A stretch of DNA of 64,000 nt from Candidatus Jettenia sp. AMX2 (GTDB taxonomy: Bacteria; Planctomycetota; Brocadiia; Brocadiales; Brocadiaceae), in contig CP129469.1 of NCBI GenBank assembly GCA_030583665.1, positions 1,541,043 through 1,605,042 on the forward strand, in the 5' to 3' direction. The notes under the pieces are model-generated. The model saw only the letters and a list, made by a program, of their open reading frames with translations, had not been told where the DNA came from and did not search any database. Shown piece after piece: positions 23,486 to 33,384 of the stretch. Positions within the stretch are counted from its first letter, which is position 1. Each line of letters begins with the position of its first letter. The position numbers and the translations under genes are program-made.

Positions 23486-23818
23486 AATCATTACCTCCTT
23501 ACTGAATATTTGATGCCGCCTAGCCATATAATTATATAGAATTAATTGAAATGAATAGAATTGGTATAACACCAACAATACCTTAATTTTCAAGGTAAAA
23601 CAGGAAACCAACCCAATATCAAGGACTTAAGAATTTTCAATATTCCACCCTTTCAGGGTTATTTGTTCATGGCTGCCATTAATAATAATTATTTTCATTT
23701 CTTAGGGTTATTCTTCTGCGGTTATTCATTGATCTTAATCCCGAAGGGATGTCATGATTATAGCAAAAAGTACAAATAGGTCTTTAACCCCGAAGGGGTG
23801 ACATAAGGGAGGCGATGA
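23486..23818. repeat. Intergenic region with CCCGAAGGG palindromes
   Basis: No gene is seen. At 23736-23804 is a copy of a dispersed repeat: ATCCCGAAGGGAT, GTCATGATTATAG, about 25 variable bases, then AACCCCGAAGGGGT. Related copies are at 36652-36720, 36948-37019 and 45460-46130. Confidence 0.75.
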
Positions 23819-24130
23819 TCATTTCATAAGTGAATGGATTCTTTTGGTATCCAGGAGGGCTTTTTCCATAGAAACAAGCGGAGTAATCTCTATATCGGTA
23901 AAAAACGGAAAGAGCGGCAGTTTAGAAACAATTTCATCCATCTCCTCGCTGGATTCAGCATCTATTATAGCAGCAGCCCCCCTCTTCCCGGATAACTTTC
24001 CTCCGGCCAGAATTTTTCCCCGACGTTGAAAACGCGAAAAATATTCCCATTCCTTTATAACATACCCTAAAAAATCCTTTACCGGTAATTCCGGCATTTT
24101 TTTTATCTCTACTTTTAACAAAAACAGCAT
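23819..24130 (-). CDS. Muconolactone isomerase-like small protein
   Basis: A 103-residue protein with a dimeric alpha/beta-barrel-like pattern: LLKVEIKKMPELPVKDFLGY, EYFSRFQRRGKILAGGKLSG, AAAIIDAESSEEMDEIVSKL. This is the layout of muconolactone delta-isomerase-like and related YCII-like proteins. The true function is not clear from sequence. It lies just downstream of fabG on the same strand and could be the last gene of that transcription unit. Confidence 0.5.
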   Translation of the reverse strand: MLFLLKVEIKKMPELPVKDFLGYVIKEWEYFSRFQRRGKILAGGKLSGKRGAAAIIDAESSEEMDEIVSKLPLFPFFTDIEITPLVSMEKALLDTKRIHSLMK

Positions 24131-24169
24131 ATTCTCTCCCCGCAGGCCTCGTTTCTGTTCACTTTCACT

Positions 24170-24916
24170 TTACATTGCCAAACCACCGTCTACATTGACC
24201 ACATGGCCTGTTATATATCTGGCATTATCTGATAAGAGGAAGATAGCTGTTTTGGCAACATCCTCCGGTTTACCAAATCTTTTTACAGGAACCATTTCAA
24301 TCATCTTATCCTTATATTCCTGTGGCAGGACAGCGGTCATGTCCGTTTCAATAAAACCACATGCAATAGCATTTACGGTAATATTTGCCTTCCCTACCTC
24401 TTTGGCAAGGGCCTTTGTGAATCCAATCATACCAGCCTTGGAAGAAGAATAGTTTACCTGCCCTGCTATTCCCATTATGCCGCTAACTGAAGTTATATTC
24501 AGAATACTGCCGGATTTTTGCTTGATCATGTGGGTAATAACTGATTTGGAAAAATTATAAACACTCTTCAGATTTGTATTGATAACATCATCCCAATCGT
24601 TCTCTCCCATTAAAGCAAGGAGTTTATCACGTGTGATGCCTGCATTGTTTACCAGGAAATCAATCCTTCCGAATGTATTCTTTACCTCTTTTACCATATT
24701 TCTGGCGCCTTCGAAACTGGCAACATCTACCTGAAAGGGAATAGCCTTCGTGCCCATTGTTTCGATTTCCTTTGTCAGGAGACCGGCAGCTTCAGTATTT
24801 TTCTGGTAGTTGAAGGCAACAATACAGCCATTCTTCGCCAATTCCAGAGCAATTGACCTGCCAATACCCCGGGTACCACCGGTAACGATTGCTACTTTAT
24901 CTTTAAATTCCGTCAT
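24170..24916 (-). CDS. fabG: 3-oxoacyl-ACP reductase (SDR family)
   Basis: A 248-residue classical short-chain dehydrogenase. The NADPH-binding TGGTRGIG is near residue 12, NNAG near 90, a catalytic Ser in ITSVSG, and YxxxK in NYSSSKAG. The C-terminal GGLAM is FabG-like. The reaction is reduction of 3-oxoacyl-ACP (or CoA) to the 3-hydroxy form. With the enoyl-CoA hydratase and dienoyl reductase-like genes upstream on the same strand it may serve fatty-acid modification rather than basal synthesis; this is inference. Confidence 0.88.
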   Translation of the reverse strand: MTEFKDKVAIVTGGTRGIGRSIALELAKNGCIVAFNYQKNTEAAGLLTKEIETMGTKAIPFQVDVASFEGARNMVKEVKNTFGRIDFLVNNAGITRDKLLALMGENDWDDVINTNLKSVYNFSKSVITHMIKQKSGSILNITSVSGIMGIAGQVNYSSSKAGMIGFTKALAKEVGKANITVNAIACGFIETDMTAVLPQEYKDKMIEMVPVKRFGKPEDVAKTAIFLLSDNARYITGHVVNVDGGLAM

Positions 24917-25019
24917 AAATCCTCCTCATTGTTGAATAATTTTTCCATTCGGAAACCGCAAGCTCCTGTGCCCTCGTTGTATTAAAAGAGTTTCTGTCAC
25001 ATCTATAGAATATGTCAAA

Positions 25020-25826
25020 TTAACTTTGTTTCTTCAGGAGTTTTAACCGCATTATTTCTGAAAAAAGACCTACTTCATACTCAATTCCTTTTGAGATGTC
25101 ATTTTCTGTAGCAAAGTTAATGCATTTTTTTATCTCTTTCAGCGCCCTCGCATCCCGTTCCAGAAGGATTTTTGTGAGGGTAATGGTATGCTCCATTACC
25201 CCTTTATGCGGTACAATTTGGTTAATCAGCCCCCATTCCATGGCTGTTCCGGCACGTATCATTTTACCAAAAAACAGCATCTCCTTCGCGCGGGTTGCCC
25301 CAATAAGACGAGGAAGCCGCTGGGTGCCGCCCAAACCCGGAATAATGCTCAATTCCGGTTTTGCCTCCGGCATGCTAAAAAATGCAATATCAGAGGCAAT
25401 GCGTAAATCACATAACATCGCCAGCTCCAGGCCGGCACCAATGGTAACACCGTTAATGGCAGCAATAACAGGTTTTTTACAGTTCTCAATTTCTGTAAAC
25501 ATCTCATGTGCCCTGCGGAATCGCTCATAATTCTTTTCCGCGACAAGACCGGATATCCATGAACCAAACAGTTCGTCGCGGTCGGCGCCATCGCTGAAGA
25601 CACCTCTCAGTTTACTGGCAAGAATAATGGCGCCAATCTTGTCGTCGCCTTCATATTGGTCCATTTTGTCGTAGACGGCATCAAGAAGCCATGAACCTAT
25701 AGAATTTCTGGGAGGTTTTTTCAGGTAAATAATGCCAATGGCCTTGCCGGCATCGATATCAATTTCTTCAAATTCTATGTGGTTATACCCGGAGGTATCG
25801 CCACGATTCATGCGTATGTCTTTCAT
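25020..25826 (-). CDS. Enoyl-CoA hydratase/isomerase family protein
   Basis: A 268-residue crotonase-fold protein. Oxyanion-hole and active-site segments are visible: FSDGADRDELFG, AAINGVTIGAGLELAMLCDL, and PEAKPELSIIPGLGGTQRLP with the catalytic glutamate pair retained. The ATG at 25826 is 2 nt after the stop of the flavin oxidoreductase, so the two are surely co-transcribed. Substrate cannot be deduced from the sequence. Confidence 0.85.
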   Translation of the reverse strand: MKDIRMNRGDTSGYNHIEFEEIDIDAGKAIGIIYLKKPPRNSIGSWLLDAVYDKMDQYEGDDKIGAIILASKLRGVFSDGADRDELFGSWISGLVAEKNYERFRRAHEMFTEIENCKKPVIAAINGVTIGAGLELAMLCDLRIASDIAFFSMPEAKPELSIIPGLGGTQRLPRLIGATRAKEMLFFGKMIRAGTAMEWGLINQIVPHKGVMEHTITLTKILLERDARALKEIKKCINFATENDISKGIEYEVGLFSEIMRLKLLKKQS

Positions 25827-25827
25827 G

Positions 25828-27840
25828 TTAAATTTTCAAAGCAACCTGAAAACCTTCGTGAATAGCTTCCAATGCGGTACGCACCTTAACACAATCACCA
25901 ATGCAGTAGGTCTCCGGAAATTTTCCTTCTATTTGTTTTTGAAGATCGTTATTGGAACTGTATCCCGCAGCAATAATAATAGCATCGGCCCTAATGAAAT
26001 GATCCTGACCGTCCTTCTCATAAGTCACGCCCCTGTTTTCATCCCCGGAATTTACAATCTCTTTTACCCTTACTCCTGTTAACTCGTTTACTCCGGCATC
26101 CCTCAATTCCTGCCGGATAATCCACCGGGTAGAAATGCCGAACCCCCCCCCGGTCTTTGCCTTCATTTCCAGGATCGTAACATTCCGGTTCCCTTTTGCA
26201 GTATATCTGATTGCATCATCAGCATCAATCACTTTATGTTTGAGGAGGAAACAAACGACATCCGGCCTCATAGTTCCTAATTTAGCCACATACAAAGCCA
26301 CCTCGCACCCTACCGTTCCGCCACCGATGATAACAACGTCCTTCCCCACAGAAATATTTCCTTCCAGTATACTACTGGCAGTATATACATTCTTCCCGTT
26401 TACACCGGGAATACCGGGTAGTACAGGATGTCCGCCTGTAGCCACAACTACCACATCCGGAGATTCTTCCTGTAAGGTTTGTAAGTCAGCTTCTTTTCCT
26501 GTTTTTATCGTTACATTGTTTTTTGAAATTTGCTTTTCCAGATACGTTATAATGTTTTGTATTTCCTCACGGCCAGGAGGAAGAAAGGCATAGCGTAACT
26601 GGCCGCCAAGCTGATTTGCCCGCTCATAGAGCGTTACGTTGTGCCCGCGCAATGCCAACACCCGTGCAGTCTCCATGCCGGCAGGACCTCCCCCTACAAC
26701 AACAACCTTTTTAGGCCTCACGGTTCTGGTTATCTTATATTCATCCTCATGTCCTGCCATTGCGTTATACGTGCAGGAAACAGCCTTGAAATTCAAAAGA
26801 GAATCAAAACACCCCTGGTTACAGGCAATACACATCCTGATATCATCGAACTGTCCGTTTTTGTATTTCTCCGGTAACTCAGGGTCTGCAATGAGAGGCC
26901 TGCCAATGGAGATTAAGTCAGCTTGTTCATTAATCAGAATTTCATCTGCAAGTCTGAGATCGTTTATCCTGACCGAGGCAATCACCGGTACCTTTACCTG
27001 CGACCTGATTTTTTCTGCAAGAAATACATAGGCCATACGTGGAATGATCATGATCATAATAGGCGTTTTACTTTCATGCCACCCAGGCGATACGTTGAAG
27101 GCATCTGCACCCGCCTGCTCTAACATCCTGGCAATTTCCGTGCATTCCCCGATCTTAAGCCCTTCTTCAACAAAATCATCTCCTGACAACCTGAAAATAA
27201 CGGGATAATCCTTCCCGGCTTCCTCTTTTATAGCAATGATTAATTCCCTGGCAAAACGGGTTCTGTTTTCCAGACTGCCGCCATATTCGTCGGTGCGTTT
27301 ATTCGTAGCTTTTGAAAGGAACTGGTTAATAAGGTATCCCATTCCGCCGTGGAGTTCAACAGCGTCAAAACCGGCCTTCTTCGCTCTTATGGTTGCGCCG
27401 GCATACCCGTCAATGACCTTTTTGATTTCTGGAACTGTAAGGGCATGAGGTTCCTGTTTGATATTCCGGTGCGTTAAAGGAGACGGCGAAACAGGCCGCA
27501 TCTTGGTAAAAAGAGACGATGCACTCCGTCCGCCATGTAGAAGCTGTGCTGCTACCCGCACGTCATAGGCATGAATTGCATCTGTTAGCCTTTTCAGCCC
27601 CGGAATCAACTCATCTTTGTCGAGGCCAATGATACTTTTCCAAACCTTGCCGCCTATCTCCGGATAACACCCGCCTACAACGATGAATCCGACACCGCCC
27701 TTCGCCCTTTCTGCGTAAAAATGGATGATCTTGTCATTAATAGCACCATCTGAGGTAAATCCCAGGTCCATGGCTGACATAATTAACCTGTTTTTCAGGG
27801 TCATGTTCCCGATAGGTATTTTGTCGAATAATTTGCTCAT
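25828..27840 (-). CDS. NADH:flavin oxidoreductase/2,4-dienoyl-CoA reductase-like
   Basis: About 670 residues in the three-part layout of FadH and related enzymes. An FMN-binding TIM barrel is at 1-340 (GGVGFIVVGGCYPEIGGK, AELHGGMGYLINQFLS-like active site). A 4Fe-4S motif CIACNQGCFDSLLNFKAVSC follows, and then FAD and NAD(P) domains with VVVGGGPAGMETA and VVIIGGGTVGCEVA. It would reduce an enoyl double bond with NAD(P)H. ATG 27840 was taken as start; a TTG five codons upstream is possible. It leads a short operon with the enoyl-CoA hydratase. Confidence 0.87.
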   Translation of the reverse strand: MSKLFDKIPIGNMTLKNRLIMSAMDLGFTSDGAINDKIIHFYAERAKGGVGFIVVGGCYPEIGGKVWKSIIGLDKDELIPGLKRLTDAIHAYDVRVAAQLLHGGRSASSLFTKMRPVSPSPLTHRNIKQEPHALTVPEIKKVIDGYAGATIRAKKAGFDAVELHGGMGYLINQFLSKATNKRTDEYGGSLENRTRFARELIIAIKEEAGKDYPVIFRLSGDDFVEEGLKIGECTEIARMLEQAGADAFNVSPGWHESKTPIMIMIIPRMAYVFLAEKIRSQVKVPVIASVRINDLRLADEILINEQADLISIGRPLIADPELPEKYKNGQFDDIRMCIACNQGCFDSLLNFKAVSCTYNAMAGHEDEYKITRTVRPKKVVVVGGGPAGMETARVLALRGHNVTLYERANQLGGQLRYAFLPPGREEIQNIITYLEKQISKNNVTIKTGKEADLQTLQEESPDVVVVATGGHPVLPGIPGVNGKNVYTASSILEGNISVGKDVVIIGGGTVGCEVALYVAKLGTMRPDVVCFLLKHKVIDADDAIRYTAKGNRNVTILEMKAKTGGGFGISTRWIIRQELRDAGVNELTGVRVKEIVNSGDENRGVTYEKDGQDHFIRADAIIIAAGYSSNNDLQKQIEGKFPETYCIGDCVKVRTALEAIHEGFQVALKI

Positions 27841-28437
27841 AATCTGTTTATTCAATCAGGTGTTTAAGATTGTATGCTGGGCGGTGCCCCCTGGATAAGG
27901 ACAATTTTTACATTATGTCTTTCTTCGTACTGCTATTCATCAACTTCTTGTTTTTTGTGCGTGTTTCAAGAGACGCAATATATTGCGTCTCTACTTCTCC
28001 ATTGATAAGCGAGAATTCCGGAAGTTGTGTTTCCCCTCGCGTTTCAACAACCCCCTTACCCCCTTTTCTAAGGGGGAATTATGACTGCCAAGCCCCCTTT
28101 TAATAATAAATAATTTTGCACTTGCTAAGTATCCCTTAACAAAGGGGGATTTAGGGGGTTGTCGTAAAAACTGCGTGGTTAAATCTTTTTGGTTGTGGCT
28201 ATGCCACGCCAGGATGTGAAAATTATAGGTATCGTTGTTGTCTTTGTCAAGTTTATCCTTAGAAACAACGAAAAAGAGAAGAAACTTGACGTTTCTCCTG
28301 TTTAAGGGTAGATTATTTTCATGTCCCCGCAATGCATTTTTCTTGCATGCACATTTTACTGAAACGTTAAAATAATTACGGCTTCTCTGGAAAAACAGTA
28401 GACTTCAACAGCCTCATCTTAAAGGAGATGATTTATT
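27841..28437. repeat. Intergenic region with dispersed palindromes
   Basis: No gene is seen. It holds a perfect 24-bp palindrome AGAGACGCAATATATTGCGT... (27969-27992), related to one at 57341-57370. A block at 28045-28100 has AACCCCC, CCCCTTTTCTAAGGGGG and ATGACTGCCAAGC, similar to 37222-37275, and the inverse motif (AAAGGGGGATTTAGGGGGTT) is at 28140-28160. Confidence 0.7.
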
Positions 28438-29109
28438 ATGAAAATCACCTATCATGGCCATTCCTGCTTTTTGATCGAAGGAAACAAACAAAGCGTTATT
28501 TTTGATCCATTTCTTAAGGATAATCCGCTCGCAAAAATCAAACCCGGCGACATAAAAACAGATGCGATTCTTGTAAGCCACGGCCACTCCGACCATGTCG
28601 GAGATGCGGTAGAAATCAGTAAAAATAACGATGCCGTTATTATTGCACCTTTTGAACTGGCAAATTACCTTCAGGGCAAAGGGGCAAAAAGCCATCCGAT
28701 GCACATCGGCGGCAGTTACCATTTCCCCTTTGGAACCGTAAAGCTGACGATTGCACATCACGGCTCCACAACAGAAGCGGGCGCTACGGGGAATCCGTGC
28801 GGTTTTATTCTGAATATGGACGGCAAGGTTGTATATCATGCCGGTGATACAGGCCTCTTCCTGGATATGAAGCTTATTGGTGAAATGAATAGCATAGACG
28901 TAGCATTACTCCCGATAGGCGATAATTTTACTATGGGAATTCCGGACGCATTAAAGGCGGTTGAATTCCTCCGGCCAAAGATTGTAATCCCCATGCATTA
29001 CAATACCTTTGATATGATAAAACAGGATCCAAAACAATTTATTGACGGTCTGAAGGGTTCTCCAACAAAAGGCGTATTGCTGCTGCCGGGGGAAAGTATG
29101 GATATTTAA
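28438..29109 (+). CDS. UPF0173 metal-dependent hydrolase
   Basis: A 223-residue metallo-beta-lactamase-fold protein of the UPF0173 family. MKITYHGHSCFLIEG, SHGHSDHVGDAVEI (HxHxDH metal ligands), HHGSTTEAG, YHAGDTGLFLDM and a final IPMHYNTF histidine are all present. AAAGGAG lies upstream of the ATG. The physiological substrate of the family is unknown. It is separated by repeats from its neighbours and probably has its own promoter. Confidence 0.9.
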   Translation: MKITYHGHSCFLIEGNKQSVIFDPFLKDNPLAKIKPGDIKTDAILVSHGHSDHVGDAVEISKNNDAVIIAPFELANYLQGKGAKSHPMHIGGSYHFPFGTVKLTIAHHGSTTEAGATGNPCGFILNMDGKVVYHAGDTGLFLDMKLIGEMNSIDVALLPIGDNFTMGIPDALKAVEFLRPKIVIPMHYNTFDMIKQDPKQFIDGLKGSPTKGVLLLPGESMDI

Positions 29110-29281
29110 AGTAAAGAAACCCATGGCGGGAAGCAAAACAAAGACACGGACATTGCGAGGAGCAGAGTGATGAAGCAATCTCCGTGGGAAAAGCCCTTGC
29201 AACCAAATTCCATGAAGGGCGGCACCGCCCCATGAAAAAGGCAATACTATCATTTCATTTTTAATTTTAAAAGGAAGCCAT

Positions 29282-30223
29282 ATGAAGTATAGGAAAATAC
29301 CTGATACAAATCTTGAAATATCAACTATTGGTTTGGGAACATGGGTATTCGGTTCCACCCATTGGAGCGGTGCGGAAAAGAAGGACTGCATGAATGCCGC
29401 CAGGACTGCTCTTGACAGTGGTATCAATTTCATCGATACTGCACCCATTTATGGCGATGGACTCTCAGAGGAAATTGTCGGTGAATTACTGAAAACCTGT
29501 CGTAACAAGGTTATTGTAGCTACGAAATGCGGCTTAAAGAAGGAAGGCAGGAAGATTGTGATTGATTTAAGTCCGGAATCCATAAGGAATGAAATTGAGG
29601 CTTCTCTGAGACGTTTACACACCGATTGTATTGATCTGTATCAATGCCACTGGCCTGACCCGAATACAGAGATTGGAAAAACGATGTCCGTACTGTTAAA
29701 AGCGCAATCGGAAGGTAAAATACGGTACATTGGCGTATCAAATTTTGGTTTGGAATTATTAGAACAGGCGTTATCGATTGCCCCTGTCGTTTCACAGCAG
29801 GTTCAGTATTCACTGCTGGACAGGTCTATTGAAAAAGACCTGCTTCCCTTTTGCCTCCGGAAGCAGATCGGTGTGCTGGCTTACGGCCCTCTTGGTGGCG
29901 GTATCTTATCAGGAAAATATCAGGAACAGCCCTTCTTTGATCCTGGCGATGCCCGGAGTTTTTTTTACAAATTTTACCAGGGAAAGCAGTTCGGAAAAAT
30001 TCGTGACGGGCTGGAAAAACTGAAAGAGATAAAACGTCCTTTGAACCAGATTGCGATTAATTATGTCCGCCAAAAGGCTGGCGTGACCAGTGTTCTGGTT
30101 GGATGCCGTACCGTTGAACAAGCATTGTCAAATAGTGAATCGGCAGATTGGGACCTTTCTCGTGAGCAACTGGAGTCTCTTGAAAACACATTTTCCCGGG
30201 AATATTTGAAGACGGCCGAATGA
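29282..30223 (+). CDS. Aldo/keto reductase
   Basis: A 313-residue TIM-barrel NAD(P)H-dependent reductase. Signature elements: INFIDTAPIYGDGLSEEIVG with catalytic Asp and Tyr, VATKCG with the catalytic Lys, DLYQCHWPDPNTEIG with the catalytic His, and a C-terminal VLVGCRTVEQ nucleotide-binding loop. AAAAGGAAG precedes the ATG. It overlaps the downstream SPL-like radical SAM gene by 4 bp, so the two are translationally coupled. Confidence 0.9.
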   Translation: MKYRKIPDTNLEISTIGLGTWVFGSTHWSGAEKKDCMNAARTALDSGINFIDTAPIYGDGLSEEIVGELLKTCRNKVIVATKCGLKKEGRKIVIDLSPESIRNEIEASLRRLHTDCIDLYQCHWPDPNTEIGKTMSVLLKAQSEGKIRYIGVSNFGLELLEQALSIAPVVSQQVQYSLLDRSIEKDLLPFCLRKQIGVLAYGPLGGGILSGKYQEQPFFDPGDARSFFYKFYQGKQFGKIRDGLEKLKEIKRPLNQIAINYVRQKAGVTSVLVGCRTVEQALSNSESADWDLSREQLESLENTFSREYLKTAE

Positions 30224-31533
30224 TGCTGAATCCTGAAGAAATTAAGACATTTGTAAATAGCACCTATCCCTATCTCGGGAAAAATAAGCGGCAGGAAATT
30301 TCCAGGCTTTTATACGAAATTGCCAAACGGGAACGCACCGATTATACGAAGATTACAGGGCTCTTGCCGCAACCTCCTGGCCGTTTTAACCATATCAAGG
30401 ATTACCTCCTGAAACGGCGTTACCCTTCCCTGACAAAAAAAGGGATAAGAGTAAGACCGTCTTTCGGTAGTATTGCTATTCATCCGGAATTAAAAGCAAG
30501 TACCTCCGGGAAATCAGAAATCAGACCGAAAAAACTCTTTATTGAGGAATCGGTCTTAGCAAGCGGTATGACCAGAAGGATAATGAATCAATTTCCGGAA
30601 AGTAGTGTTGAAGTAATTACCACCTATAAGGATCATATCGGGAGAAGACGTTTTGGCATTGATGATTACAACAAGAGACTGGAATGCTTTTATCTTATAC
30701 GGGAGAGATACGATTTTTATAAACCGTGTCCCTGTTCACATGCGTCTTTGTCCTGTAATTATTTTATTGTTAACTTAGGAAGCGGGTGTCCGTATGAGTG
30801 TGCCTATTGTGTTCTTCAGGATTATATCAATTCTCCCGGCATTATACTGCCGGCAAATATTGAAGATTTTTTTACCGCTTTAGAAGCCCGGAAACAAGAC
30901 ATTCGCTGTGGTTCCGGTGAATTAACCGATTCGCTCGCATTCGATTATATCACAGGATATTCACCGCAGATCGTGGAATTTTTCCGTCAACATCCGAAAA
31001 GTATCTTTGAATTCAAGACAAAAAGTGACAACATTGGTCTTTTGACCTCAGTGCCAGGAACAAAAAACGTCGTAGTCTCATGGTCAATGAATCCTCAACA
31101 GGTTGTAGACACCGTTGAATATGCTACCGCCTCATTAGTACAACGGCTGGAGGCTGCACGGACGTGCATCGACTGTGGATATAGCGTAGCCTTTCACTTT
31201 GATCCTATTGTCTATTATCAGGGATGGGAGGCCGGTTATGAGGCATTGATCCATACGATCTTTAACACAATCGATAGAAGATCTATTGTCTGGTTAAGTT
31301 TGGGAACGTTGCGTATGACACCCCGGTTAAAAAAGATTATAGAAAACCGTTTTCCGGAAAATACGATACTCGATGAAGAATTTCTGGTTGGTTATGATGG
31401 CAAACTTCGGTATCCGCAGGATGTGAGGATTTCCATGTATAAGGGCATGACATCCTGGATCCGCAAATATAGTAAAGACGTTCCTGTTTATTTATGTATG
31501 GAAGAAGGATCGATGCGGTCTGCAATGTTCTGA
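30220..31533 (+). CDS. SPL-family radical SAM protein (spore photoproduct lyase-like)
   Basis: A 437-residue radical SAM enzyme with the cluster-binding CxxxCxxC in GSGCPYECAYCVLQDYINSP, the spacing and context of spore photoproduct lyase. A further cysteine-rich segment, CPCSHASLSCNYF, precedes it. An N-terminal region of about 140 residues contains a helix-turn-helix-like segment. SPL repairs thymine dimers in spores, but non-sporulating bacteria carry relatives of unknown substrate. The coupling to an aldo/keto reductase gives no clear clue. Confidence 0.82.
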   Translation: MMLNPEEIKTFVNSTYPYLGKNKRQEISRLLYEIAKRERTDYTKITGLLPQPPGRFNHIKDYLLKRRYPSLTKKGIRVRPSFGSIAIHPELKASTSGKSEIRPKKLFIEESVLASGMTRRIMNQFPESSVEVITTYKDHIGRRRFGIDDYNKRLECFYLIRERYDFYKPCPCSHASLSCNYFIVNLGSGCPYECAYCVLQDYINSPGIILPANIEDFFTALEARKQDIRCGSGELTDSLAFDYITGYSPQIVEFFRQHPKSIFEFKTKSDNIGLLTSVPGTKNVVVSWSMNPQQVVDTVEYATASLVQRLEAARTCIDCGYSVAFHFDPIVYYQGWEAGYEALIHTIFNTIDRRSIVWLSLGTLRMTPRLKKIIENRFPENTILDEEFLVGYDGKLRYPQDVRISMYKGMTSWIRKYSKDVPVYLCMEEGSMRSAMF

Positions 31534-32035
31534 TATAAACGGTAAAAGTGATTATTGAAGAAATATCCTCTTTTCTGTATCCATTTAATTACCACACGCA
31601 TATAATTTCATAATCTTCTTTTTAATTTTTCTCTTCTCTGAGTTTAATTGAGCTGAATATATTAAAAAAGCTTGCAATTTTCTTCGTTTTTGTATTAGAT
31701 TGTTTGTAACAATTTAGTTTTTTTGAAAAATGTCAATAATAGCGATGTTTTCCGCACAGTGTAGGGGCGAAGCATTTGCTATAAATTGGTATACATGTGT
31801 TCATATCCAAACCGGCAAAATGCTTCGCCCCTACTTTTTCAAAGAACTAAATTGTTACGATTGTTTTTAAATACACACGTAATAATTTGGTTTTTTGAAA
31901 AATTTCCAACAATACGTGACAAGAAGGCACGGCAACTTCTTATATATACTGAAACAGTCTGTGTTTACCGTTTTATACAGACTGTATAATCATTGTTAGG
32001 CCACGAAGTTTATGTTGCAACAAAAGGAGATACGT
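31534..32035. other. AT-rich intergenic region containing a MITE-like repeat
   Basis: No coding frame is supported. The only structure I recognise is the 153-bp repeat at 31706-31858, listed separately. The rest is AT-rich. Confidence 0.6.
31706..31858. repeat. MITE-like repeat, copy 1
   Basis: Bounded by terminal inverted repeats GTAACAATTTAG and CTAAATTGTTAC-like arms, with internal inverted segments GTAGGGGCGAAGCATTT and AAATGCTTCGCCCCTAC-like. A near-identical copy is at 49239-49390. It has no coding capacity. Confidence 0.82.
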
Positions 32036-33325
32036 ATGAAAAATATGAAAACTCCCCAAGGACTTCAGGACATGCTAACCTTCCCCCTCATGGAGGCTCT
32101 TTTGGGCCGTCGGTCCCGGCGGTTTTTTATGGGTTCAGAAATTCCAGATGGCGTTTTCGCATATAAGTCAAGTCAGGAGCCATTGGCCCTGACCGATCTG
32201 GAAAAAATGCTGGTGGTATCTGCCTGCGGTGGCAATACCTCCTGGCATCACATGATTTACCGGGCAGCCCGCTATGCCCCTCACCTTTCCAACTACGCCG
32301 GATCTGCAGGAGGGAGGGTATTCCCATCAGCAGCTGGATTTCACACAAGCCAAATTTTTTTCACAGATGACGAGGGTGTTTATGTGCTGGATATGCGTGA
32401 CGCACCAGCTTTTGATGAAAGAGCTGATGACGGGTCATTGAGCTTGGAAGCATTTGTGGACGATGTCAGAAAACGTGTTCTCAAGATTCAAGATGGACGC
32501 CTTAAAATTCCTTCTGAGGTGCCTTACACTGAGCCGCATAACACCTGGGTGGCTAACAAACCGTCTACTTTGGTCGTTATCCCTGTTGGAGATCTTTCGC
32601 AGCATGTTTTGCTCAATATTTGTTACATGCTTCAAAACGGCCTGGTACTTTACGATGACATCAATAAATGTCCTGTTCCAGGAATCAAGCAGTTTGGAGA
32701 TATTGTGAATGTTGACAATGTCTGGCCCATTACCTTTGTGGAACAATGGTCGCTATCAGAGTTAACCGTCGAACTGGGGACAAGCTGCTATGCCGGTGTC
32801 TTGATGCTCCAGGCCATGGGGTTAGGGGGGTGGATGTTCAACGGAATCGACCCTTTTGCCATGCTGGGTGCCAGCGGTAAGCCGGAAGTGCCGGGTCTGG
32901 GATTTCGTTATGACACAAATGATCGGTGGCCCTACCCGAATCCCACTGGACTGGAGGGTGTTATGGAAGGTTACTGTCCACCCCATCACCAGGATATGCG
33001 AGCCGCTGTGGATGCGCTTTGTGAGCGCAAGTTTGGCCCCGGAGGGCCGTTCCATCCTGAAACACCCGGTCCGTGGAAGGACAGTCGTAAGGTTCGTTCG
33101 GCTGCGCAGATCCATGACGAACGGTTCAGGGAGTGCGTTTCCTTACAGGCCCAGTACATATACGACACTTTTGGTAAATTTCCTGGTACGGTGCCTTCCA
33201 TGTTCCTTATCATGTATCTGCAGGCGCATCATCTGGATCTGGATTTTTATGACCAGTTCTACAAGCCTGGGTCTTATTTGAAGACGCATGCCATGCATAT
33301 GGCAAATTGGCACTCTGACGACTAA
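32036..33325 (+). CDS. Nitroreductase-like flavoprotein, hypothetical
   Basis: About 429 residues from ATG 32036 (AAGGAG 6 nt upstream). The first 110 residues contain RRSRRFFMGSEIPDG and NTSWHHMIYRAARYAPHLSN, the kind of Arg-rich FMN-phosphate contact seen in the nitroreductase fold. A later segment (LGTSCYAGVLMLQAMGLGGW) resembles the nitroreductase C-terminal region. Family-level identification is uncertain and I give no substrate. It lies immediately upstream of an attC on the plus strand (33385), so it may mark the original insertion point of that cluster. Confidence 0.5.
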   Translation: MKNMKTPQGLQDMLTFPLMEALLGRRSRRFFMGSEIPDGVFAYKSSQEPLALTDLEKMLVVSACGGNTSWHHMIYRAARYAPHLSNYAGSAGGRVFPSAAGFHTSQIFFTDDEGVYVLDMRDAPAFDERADDGSLSLEAFVDDVRKRVLKIQDGRLKIPSEVPYTEPHNTWVANKPSTLVVIPVGDLSQHVLLNICYMLQNGLVLYDDINKCPVPGIKQFGDIVNVDNVWPITFVEQWSLSELTVELGTSCYAGVLMLQAMGLGGWMFNGIDPFAMLGASGKPEVPGLGFRYDTNDRWPYPNPTGLEGVMEGYCPPHHQDMRAAVDALCERKFGPGGPFHPETPGPWKDSRKVRSAAQIHDERFRECVSLQAQYIYDTFGKFPGTVPSMFLIMYLQAHHLDLDFYDQFYKPGSYLKTHAMHMANWHSDD

Positions 33326-33384
33326 GCCCGAATTTAAGAGGATAATCTAATACCAGATCTTGCCAGATGAAAAGAGATAGAAAG

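Noticed and set aside
27969-27992. Palindrome as a terminator of the dienoyl-CoA reductase operon
   Set aside because: It lies upstream of that operon's start and has no T run; a related palindrome at 57341-57370 shows it is a dispersed repeat.
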